A DNA stretch of 64,000 nucleotides from Argyresthia goedartella (taxonomy: Eukaryota > Arthropoda > Insecta > Lepidoptera > Argyresthiidae): contig OX463810.1 of assembly GCA_949825045.1 (NCBI GenBank), positions 38,078,201-38,142,200 on the forward strand. Reading direction: 5' to 3'. Every line of letters starts with the position of its first letter. The stretch's first letter is position 1. The notes beneath the pieces are model-generated. The model did no database searches. It worked only from the letters and a program-made list of their open reading frames with translations, and was not told the DNA's origin. Of the stretch, positions 10,759-21,745 are shown in pieces. The translations under genes were made by a program, and so were the position numbers.

Positions 10759-11529
10759 GAAATTCATAGCTATAAGCTATATAATTATAAAATATTTTCA
10801 ACAGTTTCAGGAATACCAATACAAGATGCCTGTCAGGATATCGAGCAAAAGCAATAAACAGCCGAAGTAAAATCCAATTGTATTTAGATCAGGCTCGTTC
10901 CGTTCCACGGTATTTCGAAGTCAAACGTTATTGTGGAAACGTGCGTGGATATGTGTATTTTATAAACATAAAATTTTGGGTTCTAAGAGAACGTTAAGTC
11001 TGGGAACTATATTTGAGTGGATCGCGTCTAGAGGAATCATTTGTGAGAGGCGGGAGAGGTTAAGGATTAAGGATATCTCGTGCGTGCAAAGGACTCCGTT
11101 ACTGCAGGCGGAATGACCCGCAGTGTGCGAGGGACGGAATCGGGGGAAAATGACACAAAGTTGGTTTTACATTAATACAAAATTAGTTAAAATAGCTATG
11201 AAATGTTATATAATAGGTATTTTAGGTATTGTCAAAACCCATCTAAATAAGTATTTTTGAATTCTGTGTGTTATTCCAATGTGTCAGAAGGAAGTGTCAA
11301 TTTATCTATAGAGCGAAATTCCTCCAATCGCGTTTCTGTTATTACCAAATCTAGAAAAAGGTCCCAAAATTGTTACATTTAACATGGGACTTCTTTTGAA
11401 CAGCAAAGAAACTACTTCAAAATGTGTCGATATACCTTAAGTGGCGTATATGTAGTAACCATATCGTAGAAATTACTTCATCATGAAAATAGCCAACTAT
11501 GTCTGGATTAGAACTTACATTGAGCGAAG
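10759..11529. other. Unassigned non-coding DNA
   Basis: No gene or known repeat recognised. A 61-codon open frame at 10931-11116 has no family resemblance. Confidence 0.4.
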
Positions 11530-11645
11530 AAACATTTTAGGGCAAAACGCAGCGGTAGCTTAGGTGAAGACTAACGGTAAAGGGGGCGAGCATAGCGAAG
11601 TCCCCGAATAGTCTTCGTGTTAGCTCGACATGTATGACACATAAA
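11530..11645 (+). repeat. GC-core repeat, short diverged copy
   Basis: GGGCAAAACGCAGCGGTAGC, TTAGGTGAAG, GTAAAGGGGGCGAGC and GTCTTCGTGTTAG match the core at 30060-30160 in the same order. The CACCAAA flanks of the longer copies are absent. Confidence 0.55.
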
Positions 11646-11715
11646 ACACCACGTAGTACTAAATACAAATGCTTTTAAAAATACATGTTTTCGCGAAATT
11701 CAATCCTTTCTGATC

Positions 11716-12207
11716 ATTTCATGAAATAATTGACTTTATCATGAAATCGTGTTCCATTTCATGAAATAATCAATTCATGGTTGGTTATTTCATAAATGAT
11801 CAATCAATGGTTGGCTATTTCATGAAATGATGAATCCATGGTTGGCTATTTCATGAAATGATCAATCCGTGGTTGGTTATTTCATGAAATGATCAATCAA
11901 CGGCTGGCTATTTCATGAAATGATCAATCCATGGTTGCCTATTTCATGAAATGATCAATCCATGGTTGGCTTTTTCATGAAATGATCAATCCATGGTCGG
12001 TTATTTCATGAAATGCTCAATCAATGGTTGGCTATTTCATGAAATTATCAATGAACGGTTGGCTATTTCATGAAATGATCAATCCATGGTTGGCTATTTC
12101 ATGAAATGATCAATCTATGGTTGGCTATTTCATGAAATGATCAATCCATGGTTGGCTATTTCATGAAATGATCAATCCATGGTTGGCTGTTTCATGAAAT
12201 GATCAAA
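11716..12207 (+). repeat. 31-bp minisatellite with a palindromic core
   Basis: At least 14 tandem units of 31 bp, each of the form ATGGTTGGCTATTTCATGAA followed by ATGATCAATCC. Units from 11775 onward differ by only a few substitutions, while the left end (11716-11775) is more diverged. Each unit contains the perfect palindrome TTTCATGAAA. Non-coding. Confidence 0.92.
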
Positions 12208-12563
12208 TTCTACGTATCTAGTATTAGGTTTGATATCAATTATTCAACTACTTTCAGAATGGTCGATCGGAGCAGAGCACTGCACTTTTTAATTAAAACG
12301 TGGGTCAAATAACTTCAAATAACACTATTTCCATTTGTATAACAACCAACGGTCATAGGAACTCATTACGGGACTGTGCTGAATGCATAATTAGCAATCT
12401 ACCATCCTAGAGCCACGCCATCGCGCCATCGCTTATAATTCCGCAGCTCAGAGTAATACAGGTAGGTGTCTGTCTACCCCTGTGGGTTACTTTATTGCGA
12501 TTAACTATATGTATACGTGAGCACTTTGTCGTCGTGTTTTTGTAATGACAACTGTATCATTAA
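12208..12563. other. Unassigned non-coding DNA
   Basis: Nothing recognised apart from a short inexact repetition CACGCCATCGCGCCATCGC near 12414. Confidence 0.4.
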
Positions 12564-13918
12564 CAAAGTGGCCAAGTGCGAGTCGCACTCGCCCATGAAG
12601 GGTTCCGTTGTAGCAAGTAATTATGTGACTGGATGTTTTGAACTTTGTTTTTCATAGTGTTTGTATGAATGACAAAGTTATCTTTGCGGTTTTTAATAAA
12701 TGTTTTATATCTTAAAAACTGCTCATTTTATTTTGTTCAAGCCAATTTTCGTTGAATGTGTTTATTGAGATACTCAACACATAGGTATATTTTTTTCACA
12801 CCTTTCATTCGGAAAAGTAAGTTTTGGTCCACGACGAGAGGGAGCAAAATGCTACTTTTTTAATTTATTCATTAGCATGTAGAATTTACGCAATGTGCCA
12901 ATTGAACACAGATTAAAATAATCGAATGTAATTATGAAATTACATTACATTACATGACGTAAAACGATCATGTTTCAAATTTTAACTTTAACAATGTTAT
13001 ATGAAAATTTATGAACATTTCGAAATGTTTAAAAAAATTGTCACAATGAATTATATGTTTTACTAAAATCAAAACTATCGATGACTGTTATTGTGATGTA
13101 ATGAATATTGATATCCGAAACTATTGTAATATTCGATTCGATTATTTTTACTTATTAGTAAAAGTACACAAGAATATTTTATCTGTGGTGACCTTTCCCT
13201 AATCCTTCACAATCCGCCATTATAAAAAAAAAGTTTTTTTTACGTTGTTCGATTACTGTAAAAGTGGTGAAGTATAATTCAAAGTATAGTTAATTTTTTT
13301 TAGAGCATTTAATTTAAATTTTCCTCTTAGTCGGTGTGAAAAGTTGTATGTGTCACTCTGGAGCAAAATTATTTTCGTCACGGGCGTTAACGCTTGAATC
13401 CTTCGTTACGCTCAGGATTCTAATTTAGAATCCCTCGCTACGCTAGTAGGATCCTTCCATTCACTCTGGATTCAATTTACCTTACGGCGAGGGCGGTAAT
13501 CATTTTGCTCCCTTGTGACACAAATAACTATTTAAATTTTTCACTCTCTTACTGTAACAGTCAGAGGGGGGAGACCACGGGGAGACACAATTTTTTTCAC
13601 TTTGGAAGGGTCTGTCTCTTAACTGATTTACTTTGAAGAAAAATGGTTTTAGTAACCTCAACGTCATTTTTAAAGACCTATCTATAGACCTACACATATA
13701 GATTTGATGAAAAAATATTTTTGGGTTTCATTTCCATGTATTAAAGCCCTGTTAAATTATTTTAATTTTAAAATTTTTGTATAAAAATCGTAAAGCGTTT
13801 CACAGAATACAATAGTCCTAATAGTTTCCGCATAAAGTTGCTGTGACATACGGACGGACAGACAGACTTGACGAAACTATAAGGGTTCCTTGTTTCTCTA
13901 CAGAACCCTAAAAACACA
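12564..13918 (-). repeat. GGGTTCCG repeat copy, interrupted
   Basis: Reversed, it starts at about 13918 (TTAGGGTTCTGTAGAGAAAC) with the GTCTGTC tract and matches 6272-6600. After about 13545 the match stops and resumes at about 12795 with GAGATACTCAACACAT and ATAGTGTTTGTATGAATGAC, matching 6660-6780, and ends with GGCCAAGTGCGAGTCGCACT at 12570-12590. The interruption at about 12795-13545 is a separate element. Confidence 0.6.
12795..13545. mobile_element. Insertion with GAGGGAGCAAAATG arms, inside a GGGTTCCG repeat
   Basis: One side reads CACACCTTTCATTCGGAAAA then GAGGGAGCAAAATGCTAC; the other, inverted, carries GTGTCACAAGGGAGCAAAAT. The left part is repeated at 23346-23535 with close agreement, and the right part resembles 16570-16750. 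The centre has the GGATTC/GAATCC-rich stretch 13390-13490. This looks like a non-autonomous DNA element; exact ends and a target duplication were not settled. Confidence 0.45.
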
Positions 13919-14055
13919 TCAATATTCCTAATGGACGATACAATTGAATCAATGAATATTTAATTTGGATTGCTACTACTACAAAGGTTACGTCAAAAAA
14001 GACTTCTGAGAATAATAATAGCATAGCTTCACGACTTTCCACAGCAGCTCAGGCC
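13919..14055. other. Short unassigned spacer
   Basis: Nothing recognised. Confidence 0.3.
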
Positions 14056-14184
14056 GTCGCGCCAAGTTTCTTTGGTCTGAGCCAGCTGTCACCTCTCTCT
14101 CTCTCTCTCTCTCACCCCATCTTACCGTATGCGAGAATGAGAGGTCACACGGCTCGCTCGGACCCAAAGAAACTTGGCGCAACG
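14056..14184. repeat. Inverted repeat with (CT)n loop
   Basis: The arm GCGCCAAGTTTCTTTGGTCT at about 14060 pairs with GGACCCAAAGAAACTTGGCG ending at about 14180. The loop has a (CT)n tract at about 14093-14113 and the phrase TATGCGAGAATGAGAGGT. A related loop, reversed, is at 50605-50680. Probably a short MITE. Confidence 0.6.
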
Positions 14185-15771
14185 TATACCATCCAAGAAA
14201 CTGTAAATATCGAACGCGCAGCAGTAAAAGAATTTATTTACACAAACCCGTCCTGACAGTCCTGACACCATCACACCCAGCCAACGCAACAAACAGTACA
14301 AGCAATTGAATAAACGCAATTTGCTAGATGGAAGCAATTCTGAATTGTTATTGTGAACTCCTCCAGGCAAAGACCAGCAAGGGTATACTCTTAACTAAGA
14401 GCATCCGCCTTCAAATTGATTTACGCGACGTAGAACTATCCTTGACTATTAAGGCCCAAGAACACACAAAACTGACTGAAGAGCACTTGGGCAAAAAATA
14501 AAATAAAATAATTTCCGCTAAATTCATCGGTCTCAAAAAAAAATATTTTATTCACAAAGAGATAATCGTTAAATACTGTATCGTAACAGGATCGGATTAA
14601 TTTGCATCGATAGTAAACAATCCTGAATATAGTTAAACTATTATATTCCGCGCCGCCCGCTACCCCGCTAGTTCTGCTACCCCGCCAGAAGACGACGGGG
14701 AATGCGGCGCCCCTCACCGCAACAGCCACTAGCCAGAGAACTGGGCCTTAATATAAGGTTGTAATGTACGCGAGTAGTTAACATTCCAAGGGACTACTGT
14801 GACCGAGAGACCAATAAAGACGAAGGGAATTATCATTGTAGGTATACCTAACAATACCTGTGCAAAAGGTCACATATACGAGTGTCGTCGTCTGAAAACG
14901 CTACGGAAATGGAATAAATAAAGTTTTATTTTTACAACGAGACTCAGACAATTTATGCATGCATTCGAGATGAATCGATGATAGCAAATAATTCGATTTA
15001 TTTGACCTGACAGCAGGATAGCTTATTGAATTTTCATTGGGTTGGGAAAGGAGTGATACTGACAGACGCGGCCTCGCCGTCCCTTCTAGATTCAAACCAC
15101 ACGCTGTCAATAATTTTAATGATGCATCACGTACTTACAATAAAATACCTACTGTATCACAGTGCTTCTATGCAGATAACTTATTCACCCAACTACAATG
15201 TTCTCCTTGAATGATTCATTAATTTATTACAATTATTATTTACAACATACTTATGAGATGCTTGAATGTTGAACGGAAGTCGACTTGAAGGAGAAGACAG
15301 ATAACACGTCCGAGATGTTTTCTTTCAAATCAACAGCATATCAGCTCTGATGTAAGGGCACGTCATAATCGGACCTTTCAAAAGACCAAGTATGTAATTC
15401 ATATCGGTATAAGAACAACTATCATCCTAGTGGTAACTCACTCAAAAGGCGAAATATGTTTTAAAGATTAAGTTCAAACTGTTAAACTTACCATATACCT
15501 AGTAATTTACACAGAAGTTTCTCTATTCGTGAACAAATGAACATTCTTCAACTAATTTAAACTTGGTCGGTATCTGACACTCCTGAAGGTAAGTACCTAA
15601 TTGGAGCTACACGTCCCGATTAATCAATTTTCATTTTATAATTACTATTTTAAGCAAAAGTTTCATAAATATTTGGCCTAAGTACCGTTTTTCACAATTA
15701 CCTGAAGTTTATCTACATAATAACAGTTTCTTCAATTTTAATTAAATAAAAAATTAAGTGAGCAATGTCAA
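14185..15771. other. Non-coding DNA, no gene recognised
   Basis: Short open frames on both strands show no family features. A GC-richer patch at 14645-14720 (CCGCGCCGCCCGCTACCCCG) has no recognised function. Confidence 0.4.
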
Positions 15772-15960
15772 AGTCAAAGTCAACATTTATTTATTAAATA
15801 AATTTATAGATATATACATATATATATGCTTAAAAACGTCATTTATCGCCACTTCTCATTTGATCACTGTGGAAGAGAAGGGCGAAGAAACTCCCACAGA
15901 TTGTTTTGTTGATCTCTTTTGAACAATTGGTTGTGTTTAATTAATACATATATTACGATA
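15772..15960 (-). repeat. 3' UTR of Zenon/CR1-like LINE, reversed
   Basis: On the minus strand it reads AAAAGAGATCAACAAAACAA, then TCTGTGGGAGTTTCTTCGCC, CACAGTGATC and a tail of TTGACTTTGACTTTGAC. This matches the 3' end at 31790-32032 (AAAGAGATCTAAAAATCAAT, TTTCTACGCCCTTTTTCTCC, tail TTGACTTGACTTGACTT) and the copy at 59010-59250. Only the 3' end is present, as expected from 5'-truncated LINE insertion. Confidence 0.75.
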
Positions 15961-16139
15961 TTAATGATTATCATTGAGCAGCTCATTCGAGTTTAAACTA
16001 GTTGTTACTCCCGAGTTGGACCTTTTATCGCACTCTATGGGAAAATGAGTAAGTTGAGTTATGATAAGAATAAAGGTTCTGTTTTTTAGTATTTGCTGTT
16101 ATAGCGGCAACAGAAATAAATCATCTGTAAATATTTCCA
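15961..16139. other. Short unassigned spacer
   Basis: Nothing recognised. Confidence 0.3.
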
Positions 16140-16262
16140 CTGTCTAACTATCACGGTTCATAAAGTTACAGCCTGGTGACAGAGGGACAGACAGACAGAC
16201 GGACAGCGGAGTATTAGTAATAGGGTCCCGTTTTTACCCTTTGTGTACGGAACCCTAAAAAC
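16140..16262 (-). repeat. GGGTTCCG repeat, short reversed copy
   Basis: Ends with GTACGGAACCCTAAAAAC at about 16245-16262, preceded by a GACAGACAGACAGACGGACA tract. Matches the start of the copies at 18618 and 22823 when reversed. Confidence 0.65.
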
Positions 16263-16569
16263 AAAAGGGCGCTAATTACGTTCAGTTCAACTGTAAACAT
16301 TATTGTTTACATTTACAAATGTTTATGAAAAATGTGTTGGTGCTTGAAAATTAGTAAAGTAGGTGTCCAGAAACTATTAAAATAGAAGTATAACGGTCCC
16401 AAATAAAACGGTGACTATAAATTTTCAAAATTGAGCGCTAGTGTGTCAAATATAAATATAAGTTTGTAATTAGTGTTCGTATCATAAATTTTTGCGTTCA
16501 TATGTATTTTTTATGAATTAAAGTTATTCATTTATTACTTTAAAGCGTATCTTATTTATTTTCTCATAA

Positions 16570-16750
16570 AAGGAGATGAAAAGTTGAGTGTATCACTTGG
16601 GAGCAAAACTATTTTTTCCTCTGGCGAAGTACCTACTTTTAATTCTTCGCATACTCACGATTTTTATGAAGAATCGCTCGTTTCGCTCTGAATTCAAAAA
16701 TCGCCCTCGTCTTAGTAATATTATTTTGCTCCCTTGTTACATAATCTACT
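16570..16750. repeat. GGGAGCAAAA-arm element, copy
   Basis: CACTTGGGAGCAAAACTATT at the left and ATTTTGCTCCCTTGTTACAT at the right are inverted arms around a GAATTC/TTCGC-rich centre. They resemble the right half of the insertion at 12795-13545. Confidence 0.5.
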
Positions 16751-17278
16751 ATTTATTCCCAAGGATTCAAAAAGGGCTACTTTCGTCCCTGTTTACCGGG
16801 AATATAGAAGCTGTTTTCGAATGGATGGGATAGTTCAACAATACCCACTGAAATCGTGTTGTGGAATAAATAAAGTAATTAATTTAGTTTTAAAGTAGAC
16901 ATTCCGTTTACGAATTATTGATTTCGAACATTTTCGCTAGCAAAATTATATTGGTAAGTACCTATAGGTAACTTCTTGTACCTCAGTGCAGTTTTATAGT
17001 AGGTTTATTAACGGACGAAGTAATACGTTAAAATTGAATTTATTTAGTTTTTCATGCATTTTAAATTTCTATTCAAATCCCAAATTGATTGGTAGATTTA
17101 TTGGCCCCGTTTTACAGTAATTAATACTAACACTGAAACGAAATGGCCATAAAAACCGTACTTTTACGACTCCGATAAAATAAACGAGAGTTACTTTTGT
17201 ATCACAGCGTATGCAGGTCTAAAGAAAAGTAACTGTTTAAGGAATCCTTATCCTTAATAAGGATACACGTAAATTACA
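16751..17278. other. Non-coding DNA
   Basis: Nothing recognised except a palindrome ATCCTTATCCTTAATAAGGAT at about 17243-17264. Confidence 0.4.
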
Positions 17279-17286
17279 ATACAGAG

Positions 17287-17509
17287 CAGTGTTGTTATTT
17301 TAAAATTTGGAATTGCCGTATCTAAAATTTCAAATCGCCGTATTTATGGGAAAAAACACAACATTGCCATATTATTATATTTATTTAAGAAATGTTTATT
17401 ATATTCATTGCCGTATTTCATACCACGGTAGTGAAAAGCCTGCCGTATAATCAGAAAAAAAAGTCATGGAATGCCGTATATTACGGCAATTGCCGCATCA
17501 ATAACACTG
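17287..17509. mobile_element. hAT-type MITE with 8-bp target duplication
   Basis: The ends are CAGTGTTGTTATTTT and, inverted, CAGTGTTATTGATGC, fitting the CAGTGTTG-like ends of many hAT elements. The octamer ATACAGAG flanks it on both sides (17279-17286 and 17510-17517), which is the hAT target length. The interior repeats a GCCGTAT/TGCCGTATT word at least five times and codes for nothing. Confidence 0.88.
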
Positions 17510-17517
17510 ATACAGAG

Positions 17518-18523
17518 CTATACTAAGCACACCTTTAGCCAATAGTAGAGCCATCATGGCCCTGTCGGTACAAAAGACGTAAATTGAGGCCCACACGACT
17601 ATATCTGAGGTTTCGAGAGTTGGAGACACTTGAGGGGGTACCAAATATCTACAAAGTTTCCGTTTGCGGTGTGCGGTTTAATTCCTGGTTAACCTTGTTC
17701 AGAATAATCCATATTTGTAACTGATATTTGTTGGTACAAAAAGTATAAGGGACAAAGGCTGAACCTACGTTAGAGGGTCAAGGTACAAATTCTTAAATGT
17801 GATATCGGATGTTGCGTTACATTGCACCCAGTTAGCCAGAGACGCAACATTCCTTTTTGCTGACGTTTTTACCGACTGATCGTTTCAGTGAATGACACAG
17901 CATATTACTCATAAAATTATGTATCTATTAAGTACGTGAATGTCCATACATCAAATTACATAGCCTCTACCTCGCAATAGGACACCATGGCTCATGGGAA
18001 AAGCAGAAACGGCGATGTCATGAACAAACCGATGCAGCTGTGCTATTTCCAATTAGCCTGCCACTGTTAGCTACTTACCCAGCTCAGCCAGATTTAACCT
18101 CCATATTTTGACGTAACGTAACATACTGGTAGACGAGTCCAACTGACACTTACTCTTCAGAATATAAGGGTTATGTTACGTCAAATGCTTCTGCTTACCT
18201 TAATACTGACTGCACGGCACGCCATGCAATGCACTCTGTTTTATTTCTATTGATGGAGCGAGCTCTCTTTTTGTCTTGTTCCGTTCGGTCACAAGCCTCA
18301 GAACTACTTACAACTCAGCATCAAAACAGAATCTGTGATTTTAAGGCTTACACTGCGGCCACAATAGTTCTGATTTTTAGCAAGAACTTGGAAAATAATA
18401 TCAATTTGCTGTAGCCTCTATCCTCTATCTCTGACATCTGTATAGATAGTTTAATAAAAATGGATATTTGACCAATAAAAGCGCTACTATTGGCCTCAGG
18501 AGCCTTTAACAGCCTCGCCACCC
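17518..18523. other. Non-coding DNA
   Basis: No gene recognised; a 61-codon frame at 18229-18414 is unsupported. Confidence 0.4.
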
Positions 18524-18568
18524 ACATGCGGAGTTGGCGCTGAGTGCCGACTCCGCGTATGTGCGGGC
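18524..18568. repeat. GC-rich hairpin
   Basis: CACATGCGGAGTTGGCGC and TGCCGACTCCGCGTATGTG form arms around a short TGAG loop, with one two-base bulge and few mismatches. Confidence 0.6.
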
Positions 18569-18617
18569 CAGCTCCGTAAGATTTGTATTTGAGATTTATC
18601 CGTCGAATGCAGCTCTT

Positions 18618-18830
18618 TTTTAGGGTTCCGTACCCGAAGGGTGCTAAACGGGACCGGTTTACTAAGCCTCCGCTATCCCTCTGCCTGTCCGTCCGTCCGT
18701 CCGCCAGTCACCTGGCTCTATCAGATCAACCTAAATAGGTAGAGAGCCGAAATTTTCACAGAATGTGCATATCTGTTGCCGCAACAGCAACAAATAATGA
18801 ACTACACGCAATTTTGAAAATTAAAGGGGG
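18618..18830 (+). repeat. GGGTTCCG repeat, short copy
   Basis: TTAGGGTTCCGTACCCGAAG, then GGTGCTAAACGGGACC, AAGCCTCCGCT and a CTGTCCGTCCGTCCGTCCG tract, the same opening as 22823. Confidence 0.7.
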
Positions 18831-18917
18831 TCTTTTTTTTTTAAATTCCTGCCCCTGCGAAATACCTGATAACATCATGATTCAATATCACCATAAATTT
18901 CGCTGCTCTTTATAACT

Positions 18918-18990
18918 TTGAGATGGCTCAGTCGGTTTCATATCGGTTTCGCAATCTTGAAGTTCCGGGTTCGATTCCCAGAGAACACAT
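18918..18990 (+). repeat. tRNA-like segment (SINE head or tRNA relic)
   Basis: GATGGCTCAGTCGGTTT resembles an RNA polymerase III A box, and GGGTTCGATTCCC about 38 bases later is a canonical B box. The arms do not form a complete cloverleaf that I can verify, so a tRNA-derived SINE or pseudogene is more likely than a working tRNA gene. A GGGTTCCG repeat starts right after it. Confidence 0.5.
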
Positions 18991-18995
18991 ATATT

Positions 18996-19250
18996 TTTAG
19001 GGTTCCGTACCCGAAGGGTACCAAACGGGACCCTATTACTATTTTATTACATATTTTTTCTTTTTGTTTTGTTTTTTTTTTATTACTTTTTCTTTTGGTT
19101 TCATCAAATAAATAAAACGACATTCAAATCTGTATACGGGGTAGCACAATTGATGTGACGCATTATATTTTTTATTTTGTTTTGGCTTTATTATTTAGGA
19201 TTTGGTGTTTTTTTTCTTGTACGATGGTACGGAACCCTTTGTGTGCGAGT
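18996..19250 (+). repeat. GGGTTCCG repeat, copy with T-rich centre
   Basis: Starts TTAGGGTTCCGTACCCGAAG and ends ACGGAACCCTTTGTGTGCGA near 19229-19248. The centre is T-rich and differs from the other copies. Confidence 0.6.
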
Positions 19251-19329
19251 ACAACACTTGATATATGTATAATTAGTAATTACGTAAGTAGTTTTGTTTT
19301 TTTATTCAAGTGATTTGTTTTGTTTGAAA

Positions 19330-19800
19330 TTTTACTCCCTACGGAGATTGCAGTACTTCCTGCCGCGGCAGACTAAAATCACCCTTGTTCAGTCCCATCT
19401 ACTACCTTTAATAGACTACGCGGATGCTTGTTGGGTCAGTGCGAACGAAGAACAACTGAATAAACTCGAGCGACTTCAAAACCTTGGGATTCGGTTTGTC
19501 TACGGGCTGCGTAAGTACGACCATGTCTCCCAGTATCGCAACGAGCTGGGATGGCTTCCGATCCGTCTTCGCCGTGATATGCACATTCTCTCTTATCTAT
19601 TGAATATTTTGCGAAATCTCCGCTACCCCACATATCTTCGACGTAACGTTTTGAGTTTCTTTTCCCCAGGGATAGTAATCGGAGATCCCACACGGTGTCT
19701 CTCCTGTCAACTCCTCGGCATAACACTGCCGCCTACAACTGCCCACTGTTTATCTATGTTTTCTGTGCAATAAAGAATATGAATATGAAAATCAGTCGTC
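19330..19800 (+). pseudogene. CR1/L2-group LINE, RT C-terminus, copy 2
   Basis: SLRRLQYFLPRQTKITLVQS, then LLPLIDYADACWVS, EEQLNKLERLQNLGIRFVYG and LGWLPIRLRRD match the C-terminal part of the RT at 3340-3760 almost residue for residue. The match weakens after 19650 and frames shift (LLSTPRHNTAAY is in another frame near 19695). The fragment ends with TGTGCAATAAAGAATATGAA near 19770-19790, as in copy 1. It is a 5'-truncated, degraded insertion. Confidence 0.85.
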
Positions 19801-21745
19801 ACACATCAAGCATAGCGAAGAATGGCCGCCGTGAAAAGAGGGAGGATAGCGCCAAATTATGTACTAAATACAGAAAAAGAGTTATGTGGAAACAGTGATA
19901 GTGAAGATGAGTTCCACACAAGGTCAAGACAGCTCAACAGATGATGAAAATGCGGAAGAACTATTCCTATTGTCATTGGTGAAGCTTCAATTTGAAACGA
20001 ACTGGGATATGTCAAGCTAGAACTCAGAATCGAGCTACGGAGTCAGCAGGCGGACTGTTGCTCACGTCGTGTCTCTAGGAAAACATGGATCCCATCATCC
20101 TGCACGTTCTCCTGGGTAGTGTTAAGAGCAACTAAACACTCTCAAGACGTTAATTTCCAGTTTCCCCCGAGAAAACGTGACCGAATTGTGTTCTTTCAAA
20201 AGACACTTGACACCTGGCAATATTAACCTCAAAAGATGTTAGCACGCCATTTATAAAAGAAGAAGAAGAAGCAGATCTGTCACTAAAGTTACGTGACGGA
20301 ATAGGATTTGGTTTTGCGGCCTTCCAAATTACCGTAGCAGTACTGTATGCTTTTAGCTGAGTACTGACAGAGTTATGCAGAGATGAATAGCCTACCTTAC
20401 CAAACTAAAGAAAAAAAAACAACAATGCATGCGCCAGGGTTGATTTCGGGTATTGAATTGATCTAGAGAGGTTGTTGTTGGTGCTGTTTTCCGCGATCTG
20501 AAATGGGACGGAATCTGTAAGCATGGCAATAACTCTACGCCACCATTATTTTGCCTACTTACGGCATGTGATGCAAACGGTAAACCGAATGAGTAAGCTA
20601 CATGTGTAGATGGGCTAGTACCTAGGTGTGTAACTATACAGATTAAAACAACTAAGTTCCTAACTACATCAACGATACTCAAATGATATTGTTTGTGATG
20701 AAACTCTTTATGATGTCATTGTTGGGATTTGGTACTCCTCAGTGTCTTATGTCCTTAGTCCAAGCTACACATCATGTTTAATTGTTATTTATAACGTTAT
20801 CAAAATCTCGCCAGCCTAGGTATTTAGGTACACCTACTTTATGAATTCATTACATATTCTCGTTTGTTCATTTCGTCATAATTTATCATCTAGGCTAAAT
20901 GCAACGCTACGAGATAAGGGATAGGACTGTAAAATTCAGTAACCTCTAATATTTAAGACCTATGGCAGGTGCCTAATCAAGTAGACGACCGAATTCATAA
21001 TAAAGATAATTGAATCTCAGAGTTGATTACCTTGATTCTATCAGAAGATCCAGCCCACTAGCAAGAAGGTACTTAGTTTAGGACCTATCGACACTAGGTC
21101 ATCGACGCCTACGATAGGATATGTACCTACGTAATCTACCAAATATGGCAAACTGAATTGCCGCCGACACACGCCTATTCCCAATTTTGATAAAAGGCCC
21201 TTTAGGCTAAATCTGCATAAGATAAATAAGCCAAGATACGAGTACCTAGTAGCACAGTTTTAGGTGGTGGCAAGTCGATACGTGGTGGCTAGTATTTTGA
21301 CAAAACCATATTACCAAAAATAACTCCTTCATCATATGAAGACGGCTGACTTCAGGTGCTACGAAAATGAAAATCCATTTACTCCACCATGAAGTCATCT
21401 ACAAACTTGATTTTTGGGTCAACGTTTATTGAGTATTTGATTAAGATTTTCACTAAAGGAAAACTCGATTGGATTTAAATTTCTCGATAGAATTTAATTA
21501 CGAAAACACCTCTAAATTGTTTGATTTTTTCCTGTAATTCTGAAATCCTAACTCATTTCATTGTGGAACTGCGTTCAAAATGTAGGTATTATGTGTTCGC
21601 AAAATCTCCTTAAAAAACTTTTTAACAATATAGAGCTCCCACTCACACTGCGGGTCTTTCCGCCTGGAGTAACGGGGACCTTTGCTCGGACGAGGCATCG
21701 CCTTCACTACCGCCTGCTCTCTTTAGACAACAGTAGAATCTGAAT
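19801..21745. other. Non-coding DNA, no gene recognised
   Basis: A short frame from 19823 (MAAVKRGRIAPNYV ... GNSDSEDEFHTRSRQ) has the acidic look of a transposase N-terminus but ends in stops after about 40 codons, too little to assign. The rest shows nothing. Confidence 0.35.

Noticed and set aside
11716..12207. A CRISPR array
   Set aside because: The repeats are strictly tandem with no unique spacers, in an insect genome; it is a minisatellite.
18918..18990. A functional tRNA gene
   Set aside because: A-box and B-box words are present, but I could not form a full acceptor stem and anticodon arm, and it abuts a dispersed repeat; a SINE head or relic is more likely.
19823..19960. Start of a piggyBac transposase (acidic SDSEDE segment)
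   Set aside because: Only about 40 codons before stops, with no downstream transposase domain and no TTAA-bounded TIRs found.
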